64,000 nucleotides of DNA from Roseibium algicola (GTDB lineage Bacteria; Pseudomonadota; Alphaproteobacteria; Rhizobiales; Stappiaceae). A program made the position numbers and the translations under genes. Location of the stretch: assembly GCF_001999245.1 (NCBI RefSeq), contig NZ_CP019630.1:3935001-3999000 (forward strand), in the 5' to 3' direction. A model generated the notes under the pieces. It made no database searches. It saw only the letters and a list, made by a program, of their open reading frames with translations, and was not told where the DNA came from. This document shows, in pieces, positions 25,519 to 34,110 of the stretch. Numbering within the stretch: position 1 is the first letter of the stretch; the number at the start of each line of letters is the position of its first letter.

Positions 25519-27903
25519 TCAGGCTGCCGCCACTTCGTTGAGGAATGTCGTCACGGTCGACCGAATGCGTGCTGTCTGCTGGTTCAGGTCGTCGGAGGCA
25601 TTCAGAACATCGCTTGCGGATTTCCGGGTGTCCCCGATCGCGTCCGAAACGCTGGACATGTCTTCGACGACCGCCATGGTTCGATTGGAGGCGAGGGCGG
25701 CATTTCGCGCGATTTCGTTTGTTGCGTAGCCCTGCTGCTCAACGGGAGCGGCAATCGCGCTGGTGCACTCCGAGACGTCCTGCATTATCGCGACGATCTC
25801 GCCGATGGCCGTAACCGTTTCCGATGCGGACGCCTGCATGGCCGCAATCTGCGAGGCGATTTCGTTTGTCGCTCTTGCGGTCTGGGTTGCCAGCGACTTG
25901 ACCTCGGCCGCCACAACGGCAAAGCCCTTGCCGGCTTCCCCGGCACGAGCCGCCTCGATGGTGGCGTTGAGCGCCAGCAGGTTGGTTTGTTCGGCAATCT
26001 CGGAAATCAGGGAAACAACGCCTTCGATGCTTTGTGCGGTTTCCGCCAGGCCGGTGATCTTGCTGCTTGTCCGGTTGGCGTTGTCCGCGGCGTTGCTGAC
26101 GATCTGGCTTGACGTTTCCACCTGCCGGGCGATCTCGGCAATCGAGGCAGCCATCTCGTCGGTGGCAGCCGCGACTGCCTGAACGTTGCCGGAGGCTTCG
26201 TTCGAGGAACCGGTGGCGTTGCCGGTGAGGGAAGATGCCGTTTCGGCAATCACCGTCATCGACTGGGCTGTGTCCTGCATCTGTCCGGCATTTTCGGACA
26301 GGCTCTTCAGGACGTCCTGAATGTCATTGCGGAACCCGGCCACCAGCCTGTCTATATGCTGTTGGCGCTCCTCACTGGCCAACTGGCTTTGCATCCGTTC
26401 TTCGCCAAGGCGGCGGTTTTCCAGCAGGCTGTCACGGAAAATCAGGAGTGCCTGACGGAGCTGCCCAACCTCGTCGCGCGTGACCGCACCGTCGATCGTG
26501 ACATCGACTTCGCCGTCAGCCAGACGACGGGTGGCAGCTGTCAGAACGGACACGGGGCGGGCAACGGTGAACCAGAGTGCAACTGCCGCCGCAATGCCGA
26601 ACACCAGCCCGATCGCGGACACCGCCAACAGGATGAGTGTCGACCTTGCTTCCGTACTGGCGGCACCGGTTTCCAGCCTTTCGTTGAGCGCGGAAATGCC
26701 TTCGGCAAACTTTGTCTCGGCAGTGTCGGCAGCAGCAAGCGCAACCCGGAAATCTGCCATCGCTGAAGACAGTTTCGCAAAGGCACTGCCCAGGGTTTCG
26801 ATTGCGGTGCGCGCTGCAACCGCATCGGCTCCCGTCAGCATGGTGGACAACACCTGTTCCTGTTGCATCTGCAGGGCCGCGATACTGTCGAGCACTGCCT
26901 TGCGGGTAAGATCCGACCGGTTGACCTGGAACTGCCAGAACGCATCTGACAACACCCGGGCTTCGGCAGCAAAGTCGTCGCCGGCCTTGGCTTCGGCAAC
27001 AGCGGAGCGGGCAAGTCCCTCGATCGCCAGCATGTCGCCGTGGGCCGTCTTGAAGGCGCGGCCAAGGTCATTGCGCACGGCATCGGTCAGTCCGGCAAGG
27101 CTGTCAAAGCCCTTGGTCAGGGCGTCTCTCCTGGACAGCGCCTGGGACGGATCCTTCTGTACAGCGGAGAGCAGGGCGCGCATGGCGTTGGCGCCTTCGG
27201 CAAGGTCACGTGCGGGCTGCAGGTTTTCCGACACGGTTGCGGAGGACGTCAGCTTGCGGATCAGGAGATAATACTTGCCGAAGGATTTGCTGACCGCCTT
27301 CATGTGAGCCGCGTCCGGGTGTCGAAACAGTGTCTCCAGATCCAGCTTGAGTTGCATGGAGTGGGCGCTGGCAAGTGTTGCTGCCTGCGCGAGTTCACTG
27401 GCTGCTTCCCCGCTTGTTCTCAAGGATTGCAGCTCGTCGACCAGTTTCTGTTCGCGTTTCGCTGCCGTCTGGGCAACGCTGTGGCCGATCGCCATCAGGT
27501 TTTCCAGGGATGTCGTCATCTGCAGGCGTTTGCGTTCGATTTCTTCCTCGGAGGCAACCAGGGTGTCGAAAGCAGTCGAGAATGCCGCAATGTTGCCGGT
27601 CGCCGAGGCAACGTCTTCTCCGCCGGCTTGCAGAACGGACAGCGTCGCGGAGATGTCGGTCATGCTGTCCTTCACAACGGAGACGTCATCCGGATCGCCG
27701 GATTCGACGTAACGCGCTTTCAGGCGGTTCAGCTGGGCCATGGACATCAGGGCAGAGCCTGTTGTCTGGGAGGTTTGAATTGCCCCGCCCATCTGGCGCG
27801 TCGCAACATAGCCGACAACCGCAACGGACATTGTAAGCAGAACGGAAACAGCCATGCAGATGGCGAGTTTCATCGATATCGGAAGATTGCCGGCGGCTCT
27901 CAT
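25519..27903 (-). CDS. Methyl-accepting chemotaxis protein with large periplasmic domain
   Basis: 794 residues. TM1 is at about 11-33 ([20 protein letters not shown]), then a helical periplasmic domain of nearly 390 residues, TM2 at about 421-446 ([20 protein letters not shown]), HAMP at about 447-500 and the cytosolic signalling domain, whose hairpin tip is around [19 protein letters not shown] (about 640-660). The long helical sensor resembles double-bundle (HBM-type) ligand domains but its ligand is unknown. No cheA/cheW genes are nearby, so it feeds a chemotaxis array encoded elsewhere. GGGGG lies just before the ATG. Single gene with its own terminator. Confidence 0.92.
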   Translation of the reverse strand: MRAAGNLPISMKLAICMAVSVLLTMSVAVVGYVATRQMGGAIQTSQTTGSALMSMAQLNRLKARYVESGDPDDVSVVKDSMTDISATLSVLQAGGEDVASATGNIAAFSTAFDTLVASEEEIERKRLQMTTSLENLMAIGHSVAQTAAKREQKLVDELQSLRTSGEAASELAQAATLASAHSMQLKLDLETLFRHPDAAHMKAVSKSFGKYYLLIRKLTSSATVSENLQPARDLAEGANAMRALLSAVQKDPSQALSRRDALTKGFDSLAGLTDAVRNDLGRAFKTAHGDMLAIEGLARSAVAEAKAGDDFAAEARVLSDAFWQFQVNRSDLTRKAVLDSIAALQMQQEQVLSTMLTGADAVAARTAIETLGSAFAKLSSAMADFRVALAAADTAETKFAEGISALNERLETGAASTEARSTLILLAVSAIGLVFGIAAAVALWFTVARPVSVLTAATRRLADGEVDVTIDGAVTRDEVGQLRQALLIFRDSLLENRRLGEERMQSQLASEERQQHIDRLVAGFRNDIQDVLKSLSENAGQMQDTAQSMTVIAETASSLTGNATGSSNEASGNVQAVAAATDEMAASIAEIARQVETSSQIVSNAADNANRTSSKITGLAETAQSIEGVVSLISEIAEQTNLLALNATIEAARAGEAGKGFAVVAAEVKSLATQTARATNEIASQIAAMQASASETVTAIGEIVAIMQDVSECTSAIAAPVEQQGYATNEIARNAALASNRTMAVVEDMSSVSDAIGDTRKSASDVLNASDDLNQQTARIRSTVTTFLNEVAAA

Positions 27904-28196
27904 GTTTCCCCCATGAATCGAGTTTCAGTGGTTCACTGAACTCCATGCCGCCACAGGAGTAATCCGGGAAAGCTAGGTGGTAGTTGTTACCAAACTATTT
28001 ATGACCAGGTCAGTTTTATCGGTGAGGCAAGTGCCTAGCCAAAGTTGACTAATATCACCGAGCATCGGAACCTTCTTTGATCCGCCGAATTGCTTGAAAG
28101 GCGTTGCGATTTTCTTCGCAGTGCGAGACCTGTATCGCGATTCCGATATCAAAAACTTGACCTTGCGTCATATTGGCAAGTGTTTCTGCGAAAGAT

Positions 28197-28222
28197 GGCC
28201 CGTGAACTGACGCTCACGGGCC
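28197..28222. repeat. Perfect 9-bp inverted repeat
   Basis: GGCCCGTGA (28197-28205) and TCACGGGCC (28214-28222) pair perfectly across 8 nt. It lies 170 nt beyond the ABC operon stop. It may be a second terminator or part of a short RNA; no promoter is evident. Confidence 0.45.
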
Positions 28223-28352
28223 CCGGCGCCCGAACCTTGGGCTTTCAGCTCCTCCCAGCCGGCAGTGGCGGCCGCCCGCAGGGAGAAGGGTGAGAGGAGG
28301 TTGGACCGGGCACCGGATCTGAATGGCGTGAAGACACCTGCACCGGGCAGGA

Positions 28353-28376
28353 GGCCGGCACGATCCCGTGCAGGCC
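28353..28376 (-). terminator. Terminator hairpin of the ABC importer operon
   Basis: GGCCGGCACG (28353-28362) and CGTGCAGGCC (28367-28376) form a 10-position stem with one mismatch and a 4-nt loop, 16 nt after the ATPase stop on the minus strand. Confidence 0.6.
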
Positions 28377-28391
28377 AGATGCCGAAAAACG

Positions 28392-29450
28392 TCAGAGCAA
28401 CACGGCGTTCCGGGTGTTGACGCTCATCTTCACTTCCATGCCGGGTTCGTACCAGTCGACACCGCCCACATGCTTCTGATCGATGATCAGCTCACTGCCT
28501 GCTGCTTCCACCAGGTAGCGCGTCTGGCTACCGAGAAATTCCCGGTGCTTGACCTTGCCCGTAATCAGGTCCGGGTGGTTCTGGTCGGTGACGATTTCGA
28601 TGTTCTGCGGCCGCAGCACGAGCGAAGATCCGTCGGGGCTGCCTGCACCGAGATGAAGCACTTCGCCGGAGGCAATCTTGAAGGTATTTCCACCGTTACC
28701 ACGCTGAAGTGTGCCGTCGATGATGTTTGCGGTTCCCAGGAATTTTGCCACGAACAGATTTGCCGGCGTGTCGTAGAGTTCCTGCGGCGTGCCCATCTGC
28801 TGGATGACACCGCCGTCGAGCACGGCCATTCGGTCGGCGGTGGTGTTGGCCTCTTCCTGGTCGTGGGTGACGAAGATGGTCGTCAGGCCCAGCTTCCTTT
28901 GAAGGGACAAAAGTTCCCGGCGCATCTGGATGCGCAGGCTGGCGTCAAGGTTCGACAGCGGCTCGTCGAGCAACAGGACATCCGGCTCGACGACGACGGT
29001 GCGGGCGAGAGCCACGCGCTGCTGCTGGCCGCCGGAAAGCTGGGAAGGCATGCGGTCGGCGAGATGCAGGAGGCCGACGAGTTCCAGCGCCGATTCAACA
29101 CGGGTACCGATGTCCTTGCGCGCGACTTTCCGCTCCTCAAGGCCGAAGGCGACGTTGGCACGAACCGACATGTGAGGCCAAAGGGCATAGGACTGGAACA
29201 CCATGCCGACATTGCGTTTCCAGGGCGGAAGCTTGGCAATGTCGCGGCCTCCGATGAGAATGCGTCCTCTGGGTGTCGGGCCGAAGCCTGCAATGGCACG
29301 CAGGAGGGTGGACTTGCCGGAGCCCGACGGGCCAAGGAAGGCGTAGAATTCACCCGGTTCGATGGTCATGTTGACGCCGCGCAGCACTTCGGTGGTGCCG
29401 AAGGAGAGATGCAGGTCCTCAATCCGTATTTCGACTGCTTTTCTGGTCAT
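28392..29450 (-). CDS. ABC transporter ATP-binding protein (AfuC/FbpC/PotA type)
   Basis: 352 residues. Walker A GPSGSGKST (40-48), Q-loop in MVFQSYALWPHMS, signature LSGGQQQRVALART and Walker B VLLLDEPLSNLD are all intact. The C-terminal ~110 residues form the TOBE-like regulatory domain of the iron/polyamine/phosphate-ester importer group (ASGEVLHLGAGS, then LVLRPQNIEI). It energises the permease encoded immediately upstream (27-bp gap). Ligand class is best judged from the neighbouring PgtABC-like sensor: an organophosphate such as a sugar phosphate or phosphoglycerate is more likely than free iron, but this is inference. Confidence 0.9.
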   Translation of the reverse strand: MTRKAVEIRIEDLHLSFGTTEVLRGVNMTIEPGEFYAFLGPSGSGKSTLLRAIAGFGPTPRGRILIGGRDIAKLPPWKRNVGMVFQSYALWPHMSVRANVAFGLEERKVARKDIGTRVESALELVGLLHLADRMPSQLSGGQQQRVALARTVVVEPDVLLLDEPLSNLDASLRIQMRRELLSLQRKLGLTTIFVTHDQEEANTTADRMAVLDGGVIQQMGTPQELYDTPANLFVAKFLGTANIIDGTLQRGNGGNTFKIASGEVLHLGAGSPDGSSLVLRPQNIEIVTDQNHPDLITGKVKHREFLGSQTRYLVEAAGSELIIDQKHVGGVDWYEPGMEVKMSVNTRNAVLL

Positions 29451-29477
29451 TGGAAGTGTTTCCTCGAAATTGAACGC

Positions 29478-31214
29478 TCAGTGGGATGCGCGGACTTCGG
29501 CCTTGCGGGCCCGGTCCTTCTCGATGATGCGGTTCGACAGGTACGTCCCCAGGCCGACGATCACGACGGCGAGGATGCCGAGTGCCGCCCCGGCACCCCG
29601 GCCGGACGGACTTTGCATGTAGAGGTAGATCCCGTAGGAGAGCGGAGCGTCGTTGCTGGTGGAGACCAGCATGATGGTTGCCGACAGTTCGACTGCGGCA
29701 GTCGCAAAGCTGGTGACGAAACCGGCGAGGATCCCCCCGGCCATCAGCGGAACGACGATCCTGCGGATGGAGCGGCCCTTGGAGGCGCCGAGGTTTTCCG
29801 CTGCTTCCTCAAGCGACAGGCTGACCTGCTGAAGCGCGGCCATGCAGGCCCTGAGCGCATAGGGCAGGCGGCGCACGGTCAGGGCGATCACGATGATGAC
29901 CCACCAGGACGCCAGCGGCTTGCCGATGACCGGCACCTCGAAGCTGTGGAACAGGCGCAGGTAGCCGATGCCGAGCACGACGCCGGGTACGGCAAGCGCG
30001 GCGGTCGCCATGTAGTCGAGCATCTTGCGGCCCTTGATGCCGGTTCGCAGCACGATGTAGGCGATTGCCGTTCCCAGGATGATGTCGAAGCCGGCTGCAA
30101 GGCCTGCATAGATCAGTGTGTTGACCACATATTGCAGGGACTGTTCGAACACGGTGGCGAAGTTGGCCAGCGTGTAGCCGTCCGGCAGCGGGCTGAACGA
30201 CCAGATCGTGCCGAACGCAAGCAGCGTCAGACCGAAATGCGGCGACAGGACCAGAAGCAGGATGAAGACGACGACGCCATAGGCAACGATCTTCTCGCCG
30301 CGCGACAGGTCGCGCCGGGCAAGGCCGCCACCACCCTTTTGAACCGTGGCGTAATCCTTGCCCCGCATGAACAGGAAGGACGCCCACAGCGAAAAGACCG
30401 AGAAGGCCACCAGGATGAAGGAAATGACGTAGCCCATCGGATCGCTGATGCCGACGGAGGAAATGCGCAGATAGGCCTGGGGGGCCAGCATGTTGTTGAC
30501 GTTGAGCAGCAACGGGGTGCCGAGATCGTCAAAGACCTTGATGAACACCAGCGCGGCGCCGGCAATGTAACCGGGCATGGCGAGCGGGAACACGATTCGG
30601 CGGAACAGGCGCAAGCCCGTGCAGCCGAGGTTCTGCGCCGATTCTTCCATTGCCTTGTCGATGTTGCGGAGCGACGCTGACAGGTTGATCAGGATGAACG
30701 GGAAATAGTGCAGAGACTGGACGAAGATGACGCCGTTCAGACCTTCCATGAACGGGATCTTGAAGCCAAGGTATTGCGACAGCAGAAGGTTGACCGTGCC
30801 GTTGCGGCCGAACAGAAGCTGCATCGCGATGGCGCCGACGAAGGGCGGCATGATCAGTGGGATGACGCCGATGCTCTGGATCAGCGCGCTTCCACCGAAG
30901 TTGAAACGGGTGGTGATATAGGCCAGCGGCAGGGCGATAACCGTTGCCACGACCACGGACATCGCCGAGACGTAGAAGGAGTTCACGAAGGAACTGCGGA
31001 ACAGCGACGAGCGGAAGAAATCGCCGAAATTCTGGAGCGTCAGGGCTCCTGTGTGGGGATCCTGAAAGGCGACATAGGTCACCTTCAAGACGGGAAGGAT
31101 GAGAAACGCCAGCAGGAAGATGGCGATCGCGACGCCCGCAATTGCGGTGCCGGACAGCTCGGGAAATATGCGCCACTGCCTTGCAGGCGCAGTCGCTGCA
31201 TTGCTCGTAGTCAT
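29478..31214 (-). CDS. ABC transporter permease, fused two-domain (AfuB/FbpB type)
   Basis: 578 residues with about 12 membrane helices in two homologous halves. Each half carries the cytoplasmic EAA loop that touches the ATPase: EESAQNLGCTGLRLF in the first and LEEAAENLGASKGRSI in the second. This duplicated form is usual for iron(III)/hexose-phosphate importers, where one gene replaces two permease subunits. The N-terminal tail before TM1 is short and polar. It lies between the binding-protein gene (after an 86-bp gap holding a hairpin) and the ATPase gene. Confidence 0.9.
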   Translation of the reverse strand: MTTSNAATAPARQWRIFPELSGTAIAGVAIAIFLLAFLILPVLKVTYVAFQDPHTGALTLQNFGDFFRSSLFRSSFVNSFYVSAMSVVVATVIALPLAYITTRFNFGGSALIQSIGVIPLIMPPFVGAIAMQLLFGRNGTVNLLLSQYLGFKIPFMEGLNGVIFVQSLHYFPFILINLSASLRNIDKAMEESAQNLGCTGLRLFRRIVFPLAMPGYIAGAALVFIKVFDDLGTPLLLNVNNMLAPQAYLRISSVGISDPMGYVISFILVAFSVFSLWASFLFMRGKDYATVQKGGGGLARRDLSRGEKIVAYGVVVFILLLVLSPHFGLTLLAFGTIWSFSPLPDGYTLANFATVFEQSLQYVVNTLIYAGLAAGFDIILGTAIAYIVLRTGIKGRKMLDYMATAALAVPGVVLGIGYLRLFHSFEVPVIGKPLASWWVIIVIALTVRRLPYALRACMAALQQVSLSLEEAAENLGASKGRSIRRIVVPLMAGGILAGFVTSFATAAVELSATIMLVSTSNDAPLSYGIYLYMQSPSGRGAGAALGILAVVIVGLGTYLSNRIIEKDRARKAEVRASH

Positions 31215-31237
31215 CGGCTATGGACTCCGGGGAAGAG

Positions 31238-31268
31238 GCCGCACCTTCCCTGTTCCGGGCGGTGCGGC
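31238..31268 (-). terminator. Intra-operon hairpin between binding-protein and permease genes
   Basis: GCCGCACC (31238-31245) pairs perfectly with GGTGCGGC (31261-31268) with a 15-nt loop, in the gap after the binding-protein stop on the minus strand. Similar in place and likely role to the hairpin after tctC. Confidence 0.55.
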
Positions 31269-31300
31269 AAGTTCGACGTGATGTTGTTTTTGGTTTTCCG

Positions 31301-32623
31301 TCAGAGGCTGGCGGCTTTTTCCGCCAGAGCCTTGGCCTTTGCGTAGTTCTCGACCACGAAGGCATCCCACTGCTGCTCGACTTCTGCCTGGCGACCCTCG
31401 ATGACGTCGCTTTCCTTCTTGCGTTTCTGCTGGAAGACGGCGGCGAAGGAGGGGTCGAGACTTTCTTCCTCGGTGATGGGGGTAGCGTCGATGAGTGCGC
31501 GTGCTTCGGCGATCAGTGCCTTGGCTTCCGCATTGTCCTTGTCGGCAAGCGCAATCTCGGCAAGCTGCACGGCCCTGACGGCTTCACGCAGCTCGGTCAG
31601 ACGATAGGTGACCATGACGTCGAACAGGGAATTGACGACGTTGTAGCGCTTTTCCGAGCGGTCGGCGTCGAAGTTGACCGATGCCTTCACATCGTCGCCT
31701 TCGAACGGGTTCGGAATGCCGTCCGGTGCGGTCGCGTACGCAGCCGGGTTGACCGGCAGACGCATGATGGCCGGATCGAACAGGACCTGCTGGCCTTCCG
31801 GCGACAGCACGAACTCGATGAACGCCTTTGCACCTTCCGGGTTTGGAGCGTTTTTCACGACGCCGATGTTGGCAGGTACAACGGCAGTGACCGACGGATA
31901 GGCGAAGTCGACCGGGAAGCCGGACGCGCGGGACGAAAAGCCAAAGAAGTCGATAACGACGCCGAGGCCGAAGTTGCCCGAGTTGACGCCATCCGGCACA
32001 CCGAAGCTGCGCTCGGTGACCGTGTTCATGTTACCGGAAATCCACTTCCAGTCGGCCCAGCCCTTTTCCCAGCCAGCGCCCTGCAGAAGCGTTTCGACCG
32101 TCAGGTGCGTGGTGCCGGAGCGGGACGGTGCGGACATGCCGACATGACCGAAATATTCCGGCTTGGCCAGGTCTTCCCATTCCTTTGCCGGTTCCAGCTC
32201 GTTGGCCTGCAGGTAGCGGGTGTTCCACATGATGCCGTAACCGGATGCGGCAAAACCGTAATAGAAGCCGTCGGGATCATTGATCGGGTACGTGCCGATC
32301 TTTTCCGGAATGCCTTCGGCGTTGATTTCGACCTTGGCAAGCAGGTCGTTGCCCTTGAGCACTTCGAACGCATCGGGGGCGGATGCCCACATCAGGTCGG
32401 ACGTGTTGTTTCCGGCGGTTTCCTGAATGTATTTGACAGCCGCGGACGTTCCCTTGCTCAGGATCTCCAGCTCGTAGTCAAGGTTGGATGCAGCAAAGGC
32501 GGCTTCGAATGCATCGGTCAGTTCCTTCGGAAAGGATGTCACGACGACCACCTTGTCGGCAGCATTCGCCACGCCGGCAGACACCAGCAGTCCCAGTGCC
32601 GTCAGGCCCAGTAATTTCCTCAT
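31301..32623 (-). CDS. ABC transporter extracellular solute-binding protein (AfuA/FbpA type)
   Basis: 440 residues; the ATG follows GGAGGAG. Signal peptide MRKLLGLTALGLLVSAGVAN then A. The mature protein has the family-1-like binding fold: VVVTSFPKELTDAFEAAF at the start, LMWASAPDAFEVLKG and SRSGTTHLTVETLLQGAGW in the body. It is clearly paralogous to the sensory binding protein at 36132-37445 (WSSSPEAFSLLEK, SGSTHMLLEVILQDRGWDRG). First gene of the importer operon. Relatives were named iron-binding but the A. pleuropneumoniae Afu system takes up hexose phosphates; the ligand here is therefore uncertain. Confidence 0.9.
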   Translation of the reverse strand: MRKLLGLTALGLLVSAGVANAADKVVVVTSFPKELTDAFEAAFAASNLDYELEILSKGTSAAVKYIQETAGNNTSDLMWASAPDAFEVLKGNDLLAKVEINAEGIPEKIGTYPINDPDGFYYGFAASGYGIMWNTRYLQANELEPAKEWEDLAKPEYFGHVGMSAPSRSGTTHLTVETLLQGAGWEKGWADWKWISGNMNTVTERSFGVPDGVNSGNFGLGVVIDFFGFSSRASGFPVDFAYPSVTAVVPANIGVVKNAPNPEGAKAFIEFVLSPEGQQVLFDPAIMRLPVNPAAYATAPDGIPNPFEGDDVKASVNFDADRSEKRYNVVNSLFDVMVTYRLTELREAVRAVQLAEIALADKDNAEAKALIAEARALIDATPITEEESLDPSFAAVFQQKRKKESDVIEGRQAEVEQQWDAFVVENYAKAKALAEKAASL

Positions 32624-32649
32624 TGGATTATGTCTCCTCCATTCTGACG

Positions 32650-32672
32650 CAAGGGGGTGATCCAGCCCCTTG
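32650..32672 (-). promoter_or_regulatory. Hairpin in the 5' leader of the binding-protein gene
   Basis: CAAGGGG (32650-32656) and CCCCTTG (32666-32672) pair perfectly with a 9-nt loop, 27-49 nt upstream of the start codon. It may affect mRNA stability or translation of the importer. Confidence 0.4.
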
Positions 32673-32742
32673 TTCGTTCAGCGAAGAAACGCTATCACTG
32701 GCGAAATTTTCGAGTCAAATTATTGAATTTATTGGTATTTTT

Positions 32743-32770
32743 GTGTCAAAATTGACACGTTCAACGTGTC
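32743..32770. promoter_or_regulatory. Two overlapping perfect dyads: triple GTGTC/GACAC operator
   Basis: GTGTCAAAATTGACAC (32743-32758) and GACACGTTCAACGTGTC (32754-32770) are both perfect dyads and share the central GACAC, giving three alternating half-sites. They end 3 bp before the regulator's stop codon and lie 120-147 bp upstream of the importer's first gene, the usual distance for an upstream activator site. Binding by the adjacent NtrC-family protein is inferred. Confidence 0.6.
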
Positions 32771-32772
32771 GA

Positions 32773-34110
32773 TCATGACCCGTCTTCCTCCGCAAGGCCG
32801 CAGCTTTTCAGGCGCAGGTAAAGTCTCTTGCGCGGGATACCGAGCAGTTCGGCGGCTTCTGCCTTGCGGCCACCGGTCTGTAGCAGAGCGTTCTGCAAGA
32901 GCTCGGTTTCGAAGGCGGTCATGGCTGCCTCATAGCCTGTGGAGACCTCAATTGGTTGGCCGCTGCCTATCTGCAGGTCAGCCTCCAGGCCGATGACAAG
33001 CCGTGCAGCGATGTTGCGAATTTCGCGAACATTGCCGGGCCAGTCATAGGTGAGGAACTGCTTTTTCTGGCGCTGCGACAGTTTCGGAAGCGGCAGGCCG
33101 TGGTTTTCCGAGGCCTGATCCAGAAGGTGTTCCATCAGTTCGATGACATCCCCGCCGCGTTCACGCACCGGCGGGAGGGACAGGGTCGCCACATTCATCC
33201 GGTGATAGAGATCGCCCCGCAGGCGGCCATCGTGAACGAGGGCGGCAGGATTGGTCTTCACGCCGGCGATGACGCGGATGTCGACCGGGACGGCATCGCT
33301 GCCGCCCAGCCTGGTGATCTTGCGCTCTTCCAGTACACGCAGAAACCGCGTCTGCAGCGCATTGGGCATGGAATCAAGTTCATCCAGATAAAGTGTTCCG
33401 CCCTGCGCCCGTTCGATCCGCCCCGGGAAGGATCCGTTTTCGGTTTCGAAGCCGAACAGTTCGCGGTCGATGTCCATCTCCGTGACGGCACCGCAGTTGA
33501 TCGTCACAAGCGGCCCCGGCGCGCGCGGGGACAGTTGGTGCAGACAGCGTGCGGTCAGGTCCTTGCCGGTGCCGGTTTCGCCGTGCAGAAGCACATCGAC
33601 ATTCAGCGGGCCGATGCGCGAAATCGTCGACCGCAGGTCAGCCATGACCTGCGAACTGCCGATTAACTCACCCTGAGGATCGCGGATGCGCTGAACCTTG
33701 CGCCGCAGCGCCAGGTTTTCGAGTTGCAGCCTGCGCTTTTCAAGTGCCCGGCGGGCCGTGTCGATCAGGTGTTGCGGTTCGGTGGATTTCTCGATGAAGT
33801 CATAGGCGTTGTGCTTCATCGCCTGGATCGCGGTCTTTACGTCGCCGTGTGCCGTAATGACGATGAAGGGGACCTGTGGGGCAGTTTCCTGGATCAGGCG
33901 CAGAAACTCCATGCCGGTTCTGCCGGGCATGCGAATATCGCTGATGACGATGCCGTTCCAGTTTGGCTGGATCTGTTCGGCAATCACATTGGCGTTGGCG
34001 TAGCAACGTACGCTGAACCCGGCGAGCTCGAGCGTTTCCTGCATTGCTTCCAGCAGATCCGCATCATCGTCGACCAGAACGATTTCGCCCGTTTCAAACC
34101 GAGTGCTCAA
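32773..34110 (-). CDS. NtrC-family response regulator, PgtA/DctD-like, lacking the GAFTGA loop
   Basis: 445 residues; TTG start (34110) with GGGG upstream, overlapping the kinase gene by 17 bp. Receiver domain 1-125 with phospho-acceptor Asp58 in VISDIRMPGRTG; AAA+ domain about 145-370 with Walker A GETGTGKD (177-184), Walker B TLYLDELDSM and the arginine-finger region RGDLYHRMNV; Fis-type HTH at about 395-440 (GGRKAEAAELLGIPRKRLY). At the place of the sigma-54-contacting GAFTGA loop the sequence is GSFPGR (226-231) and the segment is about five residues short. It probably activates with another sigma factor, and its likely target is the adjacent importer operon. Confidence 0.88.
   Translation of the reverse strand: MSTRFETGEIVLVDDDADLLEAMQETLELAGFSVRCYANANVIAEQIQPNWNGIVISDIRMPGRTGMEFLRLIQETAPQVPFIVITAHGDVKTAIQAMKHNAYDFIEKSTEPQHLIDTARRALEKRRLQLENLALRRKVQRIRDPQGELIGSSQVMADLRSTISRIGPLNVDVLLHGETGTGKDLTARCLHQLSPRAPGPLVTINCGAVTEMDIDRELFGFETENGSFPGRIERAQGGTLYLDELDSMPNALQTRFLRVLEERKITRLGGSDAVPVDIRVIAGVKTNPAALVHDGRLRGDLYHRMNVATLSLPPVRERGGDVIELMEHLLDQASENHGLPLPKLSQRQKKQFLTYDWPGNVREIRNIAARLVIGLEADLQIGSGQPIEVSTGYEAAMTAFETELLQNALLQTGGRKAEAAELLGIPRKRLYLRLKSCGLAEEDGS

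Larger units (their letters stand above)
27904..28391. other. 488-bp gene-free stretch with two hairpins
   Basis: The left part would hold the chemoreceptor promoter. No frame has coding character. Two hairpins lie at 28197-28222 and 28353-28376 (listed separately). Confidence 0.6.

Noticed and set aside
28368..30680. Long plus-strand open frame of 770 codons
   Set aside because: It lies fully antisense to the ABC ATPase and permease genes, is very rich in Arg/Gly/Asp/Gln/His, and has no domain or ribosome site; a shadow of GC-rich coding sequence.
32647..32664. Possible sigma-54 promoter (minus strand, TGGATCACCCCCTTGCG) upstream of the importer
   Set aside because: The GG and GC elements are 11 bp apart, not the strict 10, the -24 part lacks CAC, and it is part of a perfect leader hairpin; the neighbouring regulator also lacks GAFTGA.
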